In this document: positions 1 to 7,173 of the stretch, in pieces
Numbering within the stretch: position 1 is the first letter of the stretch
How the letters are laid out: each line of letters starts with the position of its first letter
Origin: Candidatus Luteimonas excrementigallinarum
Lineage (GTDB): Bacteria; Pseudomonadota; Gammaproteobacteria; Xanthomonadales; Xanthomonadaceae
Assembly: GCA_019115725.1 (NCBI GenBank)
Contig: DXCY01000225.1
Location: 1 to 13,007, forward strand
Direction of reading: 5' to 3'
Length of the DNA: 13,007 bases
The notes under the pieces: model-generated
Database searches by the model: none
What the model was told of the DNA's origin: nothing
Seen by the model: the letters and a program-made list of their open reading frames with translations, nothing else
Program-made: the position numbers and the translations under genes

Positions 1-423
1 GCATCCGGCCTGGCGGTGGAAGCGCTGCTGGTGGCCGTTGCCCTGCTGGCGGCCAAACGGGGGCACCTGATTGCCCAGGCGCTGCAGGCCGCGGGCCTGT
101 TGGCCGGCCTGCGGAACCTGCTGCTGGCCCCGCTGATCGCCGTGCTGTTCATGGCCCGGGAAGGGGCGGGGCCGGGTCTGATCCTGGCGCTGTTCGTGCC
201 CCTGGGATTGGCCACCGTATTGGCCATGGCCTGGCTGGTGCGCCGCTACCTTGCGCTGTGGCGCGAGGCGCTGCGGACCACGGCGGCCATGGCTGGCGCG
301 GTGCTGCTGGCGCTGGCACTGGCCCTGCTGCTGGCCGAAGCGGTGCTGGCGCGGGCGTTTGCGGAAGCTTCGCCAACCTCCGCAGCGGCCCGCGGCTCCG
401 ATGCCGGGGTGACTCTCGGGTAG
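1..423 (+). CDS. Membrane protein of unknown function, 3' part only
   Basis: The reading frame is open from the first base of the window (Ala-Ser-Gly-Leu-Ala-Val...) to a TAG at 421-423, so the N-terminal part lies upstream; the GTG at 16 is simply the first start-like codon. The visible ~140 residues are extremely rich in Leu and Ala. They form about three hydrophobic, membrane-spanning stretches, separated by short basic pieces such as RRYLALWREALR, and end in a small polar tail. Third codon positions are strongly G/C, as in the neighbouring genes, which supports real coding. I do not recognise the family. It lies 40 bp upstream of mpl on the same strand. An ACTCT...AGAGT inverted repeat (412-426) spans the stop codon and could be a weak hairpin between the two genes. 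Confidence 0.6.
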   Translation, partial: ASGLAVEALLVAVALLAAKRGHLIAQALQAAGLLAGLRNLLLAPLIAVLFMAREGAGPGLILALFVPLGLATVLAMAWLVRRYLALWREALRTTAAMAGAVLLALALALLLAEAVLARAFAEASPTSAAARGSDAGVTLG

Positions 424-463
424 AGTGCATGCCGGCCCCACACGCTCCAGGAAACCTACTGTC

Positions 464-1840
464 TTGAAGATCCACATCCTCGGCATTGCCGGGACTTTCA
501 TGGGCGGCGTTGCCGCGCTGGCACGCGAATCCGGCATTGAGGTCGAAGGCAGCGACCAGGCGGTCTATCCGCCCATGTCCACCCAGCTCGAGCGCCTGGG
601 CATCGCCCTGCGCCAGGGCTATCGGCCTGAACACATCAGCGCGGACGCCGACCAGGTGATCGTTGGCAACGCCCTGTCGCGCGGCAATCCGGCGGTCGAA
701 GCGCTGCTTGATTCCGGCCGTGGCTATACCTCAGGCGCGCAGTGGCTGGCCGAGCACGTGCTGCCCGGTCGCACCACGATTGCCGTTGCCGGGACCCACG
801 GCAAGACCACCACCAGCACCATCCTGGCCTGGCTGCTGCAGGCCGCCGGGCGCGATGCCGGCTTCCTGATCGGTGGCGTACCGGATGACTTCGGCGTCTC
901 CGCCCGCCTGGGCAGCGCCCCGGAGTTCGTGGTCGAGGCCGACGAATACGACACGGCGTTCTTCGACAAGCGCAGCAAGTTCGTGCACTACCGCCCCCGG
1001 GTGGCGGTGCTGAACAATCTGGAATTCGACCACGCCGACATCTTCCCGGACCTGGCGGCGATCGAGCGCCAGTTCCACCACCTGGTGCGCACCGTGCCCG
1101 GTGGCGGGCGGCTGCTGGTCAACGGCGAGGATGCCAACCTGGCGCGGGTGCTGGAGATGGGCTGCTGGACGCCGGTGGAGCGGTTCGGCATCGAGGGTGA
1201 TTTCGACTGGAACGCGCGCCTGATCGAAGCCGACGGCAGCGTGTTCGAGGTGCTGCATCGCGGCGCGTCGGTGGGGACCGTGCACTGGCCGCTGCTTGGG
1301 CGCCACAACGTGATGAACGCGCTCGGCGCGCTGGCCGCCTGTGCCGCCGTGGGCGTCGAGCTGGGCAAGGTGATCCCGTCGCTGACCGCCTTCAACAGCG
1401 TCAAGCGGCGGATGGAGCGGGTCGGCGAGGTGGATGACATCGTGGTGTACGACGATTTCGCCCACCACCCTACGGCGATCGCGACCACCCTGGCCGGGCT
1501 GCGGGCCAGCGCGCCTGCGGGCCGGATCGTGGTGGCGATGGAGCCGCGCAGCAATTCGATGCGCCTGGGCGCCCATGCCGATGCTCTGGCGCCGGCCTTC
1601 GATGACGCCGACGCGGTGGTGTTCCTGCATCGTCCGGAACTGGCCTGGGATGCGGCGAAGGTGGTTTCCGCCGTGCGTGGACAGGCCGTGGCGGTGGCCG
1701 ATGTGGAGGCCCTGGTGGCCGAGCTGCTGGAGCGGGTGGGGCCGGGCGACCGGGTGGTGTTCATGTCCAACGGCGGCTTCGATGCCGCGCCGCGACGCTT
1801 CTTCCAGGCCCTGCAGGCGGCCCGGGCGGAGAACGGCTGA
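464..1840 (+). CDS. mpl: UDP-N-acetylmuramate:L-alanyl-gamma-D-glutamyl-meso-diaminopimelate ligase
   Basis: This cytoplasmic Mur-family ligase joins recycled murein tripeptide (L-Ala-D-Glu-mDAP) to UDP-MurNAc using ATP, returning cell-wall fragments to peptidoglycan synthesis. I chose the TTG at 464 because it gives KIHILGIAGTFMGG at the very N-terminus, as in E. coli Mpl, and 458 residues (E. coli about 457); AGGAAA lies 9 bp upstream. A GTG at 425 would add 13 residues with no family match. In TTG numbering: N-terminal nucleotide-binding fold with YPPMST near 35-40, P-loop GTHGKTTT at 110-117, EADEYDTAFFDKRSKF at 158-173 and NNLEFDHADIF at 184-194 (central ATPase), GRHNVMNAL at 279-287, YDDFAHHPTAI at 329-339 and EPRSNSMRLG at 360-369 (C-terminal domain). 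These separate Mpl from MurC. The stop overlaps the glsA start (TGATG), so translation is probably coupled. Confidence 0.95.
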   Translation: MKIHILGIAGTFMGGVAALARESGIEVEGSDQAVYPPMSTQLERLGIALRQGYRPEHISADADQVIVGNALSRGNPAVEALLDSGRGYTSGAQWLAEHVLPGRTTIAVAGTHGKTTTSTILAWLLQAAGRDAGFLIGGVPDDFGVSARLGSAPEFVVEADEYDTAFFDKRSKFVHYRPRVAVLNNLEFDHADIFPDLAAIERQFHHLVRTVPGGGRLLVNGEDANLARVLEMGCWTPVERFGIEGDFDWNARLIEADGSVFEVLHRGASVGTVHWPLLGRHNVMNALGALAACAAVGVELGKVIPSLTAFNSVKRRMERVGEVDDIVVYDDFAHHPTAIATTLAGLRASAPAGRIVVAMEPRSNSMRLGAHADALAPAFDDADAVVFLHRPELAWDAAKVVSAVRGQAVAVADVEALVAELLERVGPGDRVVFMSNGGFDAAPRRFFQALQAARAENG

Positions 1841-2880
1841 TGGATACCGGCATCCTCGACCGCGATGACATGTTTGTCTCAACCGGCAACCTGCCGCCGG
1901 TCGATCGCATCACCCATCTGCTGCAGCAGGCGCACCGGCGCTTCTCGCGCGTGGACCGCGGCGAGATGTCGCAGGTCTATCCCGCCCTGGCGGAGATGCC
2001 GCACGATCTGTTCGGCATCTGCGTGGTCAGTGCCAACGGCCGGGTGATCGAAGTGGGCGATGCCGCCCATCCGTTCACCGCCATGAGCGTGTCCAAGCCG
2101 TTCGTCTTCGCGCTGGTGTGCGACCTGATCGGCCCGACCGCCGCGCGCCGGCGGCTGGGCGCGAATGCCACCGGCCAGGCATTCGATTCGCTGGGACCGA
2201 TCGAGCGCGGCGTGGACGGGCGTTCCAACCCCATGGTCAACGCCGGTGCGATCGCCACCACCAGCCTGGTGCCGGGCGGCAGCATCGAGGAGAAATGGCA
2301 CTTCATCCAGCGCGGCATGTCGCGCTTTGCCGGACGCGAGCTGGCCCTGAATCAGGAGGTCTACGCCTCGGCCACCGCCACCAATTACCGCAACCGCAGC
2401 ATTGCCTGGCTGCTGCGCAGCAAGGGCGCGATCTACTGCGACCCGGTGGAGGCGGTGGAGCTGTACACCCGCCAGTGCTGTCTGGACGTGACCACGCGGG
2501 ACATGGCGGTGATGGGCGCCACCCTCGCCGCGGGTGGCATGAATCCGCTCACCAACGAGCAGGTGGTCAAGCCCCGCACCTGTCACTACACGCTGGCGGT
2601 GATGGTGACCGCTGGCCTGTACGAGACCTCGGGCGACTGGTTCTATGAAGTCGGACTTCCCGGCAAAAGCGGGATCGGCGGCGGCATCGTGACCATTTCA
2701 CCCGGCAAGGGCGGCATGGGAACCTTTGCTCCCCCGCTGGACGAAGCCGGCAACAGCGTGCGCGGGCAGCTGGCTACCCAGTTCCTGTCCCGGCGGCTGG
2801 GCCTGGACCTGCTGATGTCGGCACCGGTGTCCGGCGCGGCGGCGCCGCCGGAGTACCGCAGCGGCGGATCCGGAGACTGA
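1840..2880 (+). CDS. glsA: Glutaminase (L-glutamine amidohydrolase)
   Basis: Serine-dependent glutaminase of the beta-lactamase-like fold (EC 3.5.1.2), converting glutamine to glutamate and ammonia in the cytoplasm. Visible motifs: SVSK at 83-86 (SxxK nucleophile motif), RSNPMVNAGAI at 128-138, the substrate-site Asn/Tyr stretch ATATNYRNRSIAWLL at 178-192, YTRQCC at 209-214 (catalytic Tyr region) and the GLPGKSGIGGGI loop at 272-283. At 346 aa it is longer than the usual ~305-310 aa, with about 17 extra N-terminal residues and a Gly/Ser/Pro-rich tail of ~15 residues. The ATG at 1840 overlaps the mpl stop and has GGAG 8 bp upstream; an alternative ATG at 1870 has no ribosome binding site. Coupling to mpl is clear from the overlap, although the two functions are not obviously linked; both products touch glutamate-containing pools. 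Confidence 0.95.
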   Translation: MDTGILDRDDMFVSTGNLPPVDRITHLLQQAHRRFSRVDRGEMSQVYPALAEMPHDLFGICVVSANGRVIEVGDAAHPFTAMSVSKPFVFALVCDLIGPTAARRRLGANATGQAFDSLGPIERGVDGRSNPMVNAGAIATTSLVPGGSIEEKWHFIQRGMSRFAGRELALNQEVYASATATNYRNRSIAWLLRSKGAIYCDPVEAVELYTRQCCLDVTTRDMAVMGATLAAGGMNPLTNEQVVKPRTCHYTLAVMVTAGLYETSGDWFYEVGLPGKSGIGGGIVTISPGKGGMGTFAPPLDEAGNSVRGQLATQFLSRRLGLDLLMSAPVSGAAAPPEYRSGGSGD

Positions 2881-2882
2881 GC

Positions 2883-3482
2883 ATGGCCAGCCGCACCAGC
2901 CTGCCGCTGTTTCCCCTGCACACGGTCCTGCTGCCGGGCGCGGCGCTGGGCGTGCGGGTGTTCGAGCCGCGCTATCTGGATCTGGTGCGCGAGGTCGGGC
3001 GCAGCGGCGGCGGCTTTGGTGTGTGCATGATCGTGGAAGGCACCGAGGCAGGCACTCCGGCCACCCCGGCCGCGTGGGGCACCGAAGCGCTGATCGAGGA
3101 TTTCGACCAGGGCCCGGATGGCCTGTTGGCGCTGCGCGTCCGTGGCGCGCGGCGATTCCATGTGGACCGGACCCGCGTGCGTGACAACGGCCTGATCCTG
3201 GCCGAAGTCGACTGGCTCGACGACGGCGATGATGCGGATCCGCCCCGGCTGCGGCCCGAGCATGCCCTGCTGGCCGAACTGCTGGTGCGGATCCTGGAGC
3301 AGACGGATTCTGATCTGAACGCCATTCCCAAGCCGCGGCTGGAAGATGCCGCGTGGGTGGGCTGGCGCCTGGCCGAGCTGCTGCCGCTGGCTCCGGAGCA
3401 GCGGCAGGGACTGCTGCAGCAGCAGGACCCGCATGTGCGCCTGCAGTGGCTGCTGGATTTCGTATCCGAAACCGGGCCCTGA
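2883..3482 (+). CDS. LON substrate-binding-domain protein (stand-alone)
   Basis: A 199-aa protein made only of the N-terminal (substrate-recognition) domain of Lon protease, with no AAA+ ATPase or Ser-Lys protease domain. The diagnostic start is LPLFPLHTVLLPGAALGVRV followed by FEPRYLDLV (residues 7-35). Then come a beta-rich core with GFGVCMIVEGTE and LLALRVRGARRFHV, and a C-terminal helical part (about 130-199) ending in VRLQWLLDFV. Stand-alone forms are common in proteobacteria; their function is not established, and peptide or substrate binding is only inferred. The start is 2 bp after the glsA stop, with GGAG at 2872-2875, so it is the third gene of a mpl-glsA-LON operon. Its TGA directly abuts the TGA of the convergent DedA-PAP2 gene. 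Confidence 0.9.
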   Translation: MASRTSLPLFPLHTVLLPGAALGVRVFEPRYLDLVREVGRSGGGFGVCMIVEGTEAGTPATPAAWGTEALIEDFDQGPDGLLALRVRGARRFHVDRTRVRDNGLILAEVDWLDDGDDADPPRLRPEHALLAELLVRILEQTDSDLNAIPKPRLEDAAWVGWRLAELLPLAPEQRQGLLQQQDPHVRLQWLLDFVSETGP

Positions 3483-3499
3483 TCAGTCCCCGGCCCGGT
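3471..3499. terminator. Hairpin at the zero-gap convergent junction
   Basis: ACCGGGCC (3471-3478) and GGCCCGGT (3492-3499) form a perfect 8-bp stem with a 13-nt loop. The loop contains the palindrome TGATCA (3480-3485), which is the stop codon of the LON-domain gene on the plus strand and of the DedA-PAP2 gene on the minus strand. The position suggests a bidirectional terminator. Neither side has a good run of T (only TTT on the minus-strand side), so factor-independent termination would be weak. Confidence 0.45.
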
Positions 3500-5501
3500 C
3501 CGCCCGTTCAGGGCCAGCCTCGCCCACCCTGACCCGCAGTACCGGCAGTCCGGACTGCGGATGCGGTTCCACCCGGGTCTGCATCCCGTCCATCGCTCCG
3601 CGCAGCTGGTCCCAGGCGCCGTGGTCATCGGCGCGAGGCTGCCACAGCCCGAACAGGTTGAAGGGCCGGGTGTAGTGCAGCGTCTGCACCGTGCCCACCC
3701 ACAGCGGCGTGCCATCGGTCAGTGCAGTAGGGGCCGGCCACAGGCGCAGTACCTGGGCCCGGTCCGGAGCGGACTGCCGGCGCAGCAGCAGGGCTTCGGC
3801 TTCGGTATCCAGGGTGGCGGGGAGCACCGGCTGCTCCGCCGGGGCGAGATCATCGTCGAGCAGGCCCAGGGTGACGATCCAGTCCGCCTGCGGCTGGGCT
3901 ACCCAGCCCCGGGCTTCCAGCTGGGCCTGCAGCGGCTGCAGCGGACCCGCCACCTGCACATCCAGCGGCCATCGCAGCTCATGATCGCGCTCGTTGCGCT
4001 GCGGCGGCAGGCTGCGCCAGCCATCCTGCCACCACTGCGCGGTGGACAGGGTGGCCGCCGGCGGCGGAGGGGACAGGCTGGCCAGCATCGGGTCGATGGC
4101 CCGCGGCGCGTGCCAGAGCGCGGCCACCACGAAGGTCAGGTAGAAGATGGCCGCCAGCGGACGCATCCAGAACGAGCGGTTCACGTGGCTGCGGTAGGCC
4201 AGCCCCAGCACCAGCAGCCAGACGATGCCCAGCAGCATTCCGCCGACCACGTCGCTCAGCCAGTGTGCGCCCAGGTAGATGCGGGCGAAACCGAGCAGCG
4301 TGGCCACGATGCCGGAGACCAGGTACGGCCACACCCGCGATCGGCCCGGCAGTTCGCGCGCAATGAGCACGGCGAAGAAGCCGAACGTGATGGTGGCCAT
4401 GGTCACGCTCATGGACGGAAAGCCGAAATTGCCGTGTGCCCGCGGCGGCGGGGGCATGCTGATCACCGCCTCCAGCAGGGCGGTCAGCACCACGCCGAAA
4501 CCGATCGCCGCGGCCCAGTGCGCCATGGCCATCCAGCGCCGGCGCCACGCCAGCCAGATCATGGCCAGGCCGGCCGCCGGCACCAATACCTCGGCATTGC
4601 CGATCGAGGCCAGGCCGGCCATCAGCCGGTCGGCCAGCGGGTTGCGCAGCGTGGTCATGAATGCATGCACGCTCTGGTCGATCGCCAGCGGCTCGCCGCG
4701 CATCAGCACGGTGGTGAGCAGGGCGAACCAGGCCCAGCCGATGCCGATCAGCAGGACCGCGAGGATGGCCAGGGAGGGGGATTCCGGGCGGCGCGGATCG
4801 ATCAGCGCCTCTGCGTAGCGACCCAGCCGCGGCCGCGAGCGGCTCCAGCGCAGCGCCCGTGCCAGCAGCTCGCTGGTACGACCGTCGAACCAGCGCCAGG
4901 TGTAGAGCACGCAGGCCCAGACCAGCGCCAGTGCCGCCAGCAGCGCCACCAGCACCAGCGCCAGGCGGTTGGCCACCGCGGCCACCGCTTCGTAGGAAGC
5001 GCCGAAAATCCAGCCCGGCGCCAGGAACACCGCCGCCCATGCCACCGCGGCCACCGCGCTGACCGGGATGAACCGCTGCAGCCGCATCCGCAGCATGCCG
5101 GCGATGGCGGGAACAAACGGCCGTACCGCGCCCACGAACCGGGCCACCAGAATGCTCTTCACATCATGGCGGCGGAACAGGTTTTCACCCCGGTCCAGCA
5201 GCTGCGGATAGCGCCGGAACGCCCACAGCTCGCGCATCTGCGGTCCCCAGCGCCGCCCGACCCAGTAACTCAGCGCATCGGCACAGAATGCGCCGGCCGC
5301 GGCGCAGGCAATCGCATACGAGCCATCGATATGGCCCAGCCCGATCAGGGTGCCGACCGCGAACAGCAGCGGCATGGCAGGCACCACGATGCCCACGATC
5401 ACCAGCGAATCCAGGAAGGCGATCAGGAAAATCACCGCGCCTGCAGCCACCGGGTGGGCGCTGATCCAGGTCAGCAGACTGTCGAACCAGGCGTCATTCA
5501 T
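3483..5501 (-). CDS. DedA / PAP2-phosphatase-like / LssY-C fusion membrane protein
   Basis: A 672-aa inner-membrane protein in three parts. Residues ~10-170 are a DedA (SNARE-associated/VTT) domain, with LDSLVIVGIVVPAMP at 30-44, AFCADALSYWVGRRWG at 71-86 and RFVGAVRPFVPAIAGMLRM at 121-139; the family moves lipids such as undecaprenyl phosphate across the membrane. After a basic loop (200-240), residues ~245-440 form a PAP2-like six-helix domain. The C-terminal ~190 residues are soluble and resemble the LssY C-terminal domain (ending TRPFNLFGLWQPR...). PAP2 motif 3 is kept (R407, H413, D417 in ARIYLGAHWLSDV). Motif 1 is degenerate (E344 where Lys is expected, P351 where Arg is expected), and PSGH reads PSMS (362-365), so phosphatase activity is doubtful. 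The ATG at 5501 has no Shine-Dalgarno but a CATAAT box 6 nt upstream. It abuts the LON gene stop to stop. Confidence 0.9.
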   Translation of the reverse strand: MNDAWFDSLLTWISAHPVAAGAVIFLIAFLDSLVIVGIVVPAMPLLFAVGTLIGLGHIDGSYAIACAAAGAFCADALSYWVGRRWGPQMRELWAFRRYPQLLDRGENLFRRHDVKSILVARFVGAVRPFVPAIAGMLRMRLQRFIPVSAVAAVAWAAVFLAPGWIFGASYEAVAAVANRLALVLVALLAALALVWACVLYTWRWFDGRTSELLARALRWSRSRPRLGRYAEALIDPRRPESPSLAILAVLLIGIGWAWFALLTTVLMRGEPLAIDQSVHAFMTTLRNPLADRLMAGLASIGNAEVLVPAAGLAMIWLAWRRRWMAMAHWAAAIGFGVVLTALLEAVISMPPPPRAHGNFGFPSMSVTMATITFGFFAVLIARELPGRSRVWPYLVSGIVATLLGFARIYLGAHWLSDVVGGMLLGIVWLLVLGLAYRSHVNRSFWMRPLAAIFYLTFVVAALWHAPRAIDPMLASLSPPPPAATLSTAQWWQDGWRSLPPQRNERDHELRWPLDVQVAGPLQPLQAQLEARGWVAQPQADWIVTLGLLDDDLAPAEQPVLPATLDTEAEALLLRRQSAPDRAQVLRLWPAPTALTDGTPLWVGTVQTLHYTRPFNLFGLWQPRADDHGAWDQLRGAMDGMQTRVEPHPQSGLPVLRVRVGEAGPERADRAGD

Positions 5502-5507
5502 CGCGCA

Positions 5508-5513
5508 ATTATG
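5508..5513 (-). promoter_or_regulatory. -10 box of a probable leaderless promoter for the DedA-PAP2 gene
   Basis: On the minus strand CATAAT (5 of 6 to TATAAT) is followed by six bases (TGCGCG) and then the ATG at 5501. The transcript would start at or next to the start codon. There is no Shine-Dalgarno sequence and no convincing -35 at 16-18 bp. Confidence 0.4.
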
Positions 5514-5554
5514 GCAGCGGCCCGTGCAACGCCGCGCTACCGGGAGCGCCCCCC

Positions 5555-5560
5555 TACAAT
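5555..5560 (+). promoter_or_regulatory. -10 box of a probable leaderless promoter for the kinase-like gene
   Basis: TACAAT (5 of 6 to TATAAT) is followed by GACGGG and then the ATG at 5567, placing the expected +1 on or beside the A of the start codon. No Shine-Dalgarno precedes the gene, and no good -35 is seen at 16-18 bp. Confidence 0.45.
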
Positions 5561-5566
5561 GACGGG

Positions 5567-6229
5567 ATGACGGAACCAGCCGAGATCGAAATCCAGGCGC
5601 TCAAGGCCGACAGTTTCGGCCGCATTTCACTGATGCGCGGGCCGCAGGGCGAGTTTGTGCGCCGCGACCTGCGCCACGTGCCACTGTGGCTGCGCCTGCC
5701 GGCCTGGTGGCTGGCCCGGCGCGAGGCGCGCGGGCTGGAGCAGGTGCGCGGCATGGCCGATGTACCCCAGCTGCTGGCCTGGAATGGCCGCCGCCTGGAT
5801 CGCAGCTACATGGAAGGCGCCGCCATGTACCAGCGCCCCCCGCGCGGCGACCTGGCGTATTTCCGTGCCGCCCGCCGCAAGCTGCAGGAACTGCACCGGC
5901 GCGGGGTGGCCCACAACGACCTGGCCAAGGAGGCCAACTGGCTGGTGCTGGAAGATGGGCGTCCGGCAATCATCGATTTCCAGCTGGCGGTGGTGGGCAA
6001 TCCGCGCTCGCGCTGGATGCGCCTGCTGGCGCGAGAGGATTTGCGCCACCTGCTCAAGCACAAGCGCATGTACTGCCGCGAACACCTGACGCCGGTGGAA
6101 AAGCGCGTGCTCAAACGCCACTCCTGGGTCCGCGACCTGTGGTTCCGCACCGGCAAGCCGGTGTACCGCTTCGTCACCCGGCGGATCCTGAAGTGGGAAG
6201 ACAACGAAGGCCAGGGTCCGAAGCCATGA
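5567..6229 (+). CDS. Small RIO/Kdo-kinase-like protein kinase or phosphotransferase
   Basis: A 220-aa protein with the core of the protein-kinase-like fold. The catalytic loop is HNDLAKEANWL at 116-126 (HxDxxxxxN, catalytic Asp118, metal-binding Asn124) and IIDFQLA at 135-141 stands for the DFG motif (Asp137, with Gln replacing Gly). The N-terminal lobe is short: SFGRI at 16-20 is a possible strand-loop, RRDL at 32-35 could carry the ATP-contacting base (Arg where classical kinases have Lys), and REARGLEQV at 52-60 supplies a candidate helix-C Glu. A basic C-terminal tail (160-210) follows. These features fit the RIO/KdkA/WaaP-like group of small proteobacterial kinases. The substrate is unknown; it could be a protein, LPS sugar or small molecule. 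It is first in a plus-strand run with the SDR gene and diverges from the DedA-PAP2 gene; the start has a -10 box 6 nt upstream and no SD. Confidence 0.75.
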   Translation: MTEPAEIEIQALKADSFGRISLMRGPQGEFVRRDLRHVPLWLRLPAWWLARREARGLEQVRGMADVPQLLAWNGRRLDRSYMEGAAMYQRPPRGDLAYFRAARRKLQELHRRGVAHNDLAKEANWLVLEDGRPAIIDFQLAVVGNPRSRWMRLLAREDLRHLLKHKRMYCREHLTPVEKRVLKRHSWVRDLWFRTGKPVYRFVTRRILKWEDNEGQGPKP

Positions 6230-6288
6230 AGCAGACCATGATCCGCCAGGCCATGACCGCCCGCCGCGGGCAGGAGAACGCAGCATGA
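6226..6288 (+). CDS. Possible 20-aa bridging micro-ORF
   Basis: The ATG at 6226 overlaps the stop of the kinase-like gene (ATGA), and its own TGA at 6286-6288 overlaps the SDR start at 6285 (again ATGA). The peptide would be MKQTMIRQAMTARRGQENAA, basic and with no recognised domain. AGGG lies 9 bp upstream of its ATG. It also contains the strong AGGAG of the SDR gene. It may be a real small peptide, a coupling device that carries ribosomes across the 55-bp gap, or chance. No homology evidence is available to me. Confidence 0.3.
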   Translation: MKQTMIRQAMTARRGQENAA

Positions 6289-7106
6289 CCACGCTCAAGG
6301 GCAGGACCCTGTTCATCACCGGCGCCTCGCGGGGCATCGGACGCGCCATCGCCCTGCGCGCTGCCCGCGACGGCGCCAATGTGGCCATCGTGGCCAAGTC
6401 CGGCGTGCCCAATCCCAAGCTGCCCGGCACCATCCACACCGTGGCCGCCGAGGTGGAGGCGGCCGGCGGCCGCGCGCTGGCGATCCAGTGCGATATCCGG
6501 GAGGAAGACCAGGTACGCGAGGCGGTGGCCGCCACCATGGCCGAATTCGGCGGCCTCGACATCCTGGTCAACAACGCCAGCGCGATCTGGCTCAAAGGCG
6601 CGCTGGACACGCCGATGAAGCGCTTCGACCTGATGCAGCAGGTCAACGCCCGCGGCACCTTTCTGTGTGCCCAGGCCTGCCTGCCGCACCTGCTGGAAGC
6701 GGCCAATCCCCACATCCTCACCCTGGCGCCGCCGCCTTCGCTGGACCCGAAGTGGTGGGGGCCGCATACCGGCTACACCCTGGCCAAGATGGGCATGAGC
6801 TTTGTCACCCTGGGCCTGGCGGCGGAATTCGGCCCGCAGGGCGTGGCGGTCAACGCGCTGTGGCCGCGCACGGTGATCGCCACCGATGCCATCCGCATGA
6901 TTCCGGGCGTGGAAGCCGCGCGCTGTCGCACCCCGGAGATCCTGGCCGATGCCGCCCACGCGGTGCTGGTGCGCGAGGCGGCGGGGTTTTCCGGCCGCTT
7001 CCTCATCGACGATGAGGTGCTGGCCGGGGCGGGGGTCTCTGACCTGTCCATCTACGCGGTTGATCCGTCCCGCCCGCTGCTGCCGGATCTGTTCCTCGAT
7101 CCCTGA
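6285..7106 (+). CDS. HSDL2-like short-chain dehydrogenase/reductase
   Basis: A 273-aa classical SDR of the HSDL2-like branch, an NAD(P)-dependent oxidoreductase of unknown substrate; related proteins are often linked to lipid or acyl metabolism. Rossmann motif TGASRGIG at 12-19, D70 in the QCDI strand, NNAS at 96-99, catalytic-type Asn121 in QQVNARGTF, and Tyr164-Lys168 in YTLAKMGMS. The stretches VAIVAKSGVPNPKLPGTIH, FGPQGVAVNALWPRTVIAT, FLIDDEVLAGAGV and YAVDPSRPLLPDLFL are typical of the HSDL2-like family. The catalytic Ser position (SPP in relatives) reads APP here, with Ala148; a Ser152 lies four residues later. The ATG at 6285 has AGGAG 8 bp upstream. It follows the kinase-like gene closely and is probably co-transcribed with it. 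Confidence 0.9.
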   Translation: MTTLKGRTLFITGASRGIGRAIALRAARDGANVAIVAKSGVPNPKLPGTIHTVAAEVEAAGGRALAIQCDIREEDQVREAVAATMAEFGGLDILVNNASAIWLKGALDTPMKRFDLMQQVNARGTFLCAQACLPHLLEAANPHILTLAPPPSLDPKWWGPHTGYTLAKMGMSFVTLGLAAEFGPQGVAVNALWPRTVIATDAIRMIPGVEAARCRTPEILADAAHAVLVREAAGFSGRFLIDDEVLAGAGVSDLSIYAVDPSRPLLPDLFLDP

Positions 7107-7136
7107 GCAGCCGGCCCACAACGGCGCTGAATGGGT

Positions 7137-7142
7137 AAGAAT
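7137..7142 (+). promoter_or_regulatory. Weak candidate -10 box upstream of argD
   Basis: AAGAAT followed by GCGGC resembles the -10 plus discriminator of other promoters in this window. It would start a leader of about 25 nt before argD. No -35 is clear, and argD could instead be read from the SDR gene, since the gap is only 67 bp. Confidence 0.25.
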
Positions 7143-7173
7143 GCGGCAACTTCTTCACTTGCCCAGCCGCGCC

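Noticed and set aside
731..1882. 383-codon minus-strand frame
   Set aside because: Antisense to mpl, with shadow-type composition (His/Arg/Gln) and no motif.
3561..5570. 669-codon plus-strand open frame
   Set aside because: It is antisense to the well-supported DedA-PAP2-LssY gene, rich in Arg/Gln/His/Gly as GC-rich shadow frames are, and has no recognisable domain.
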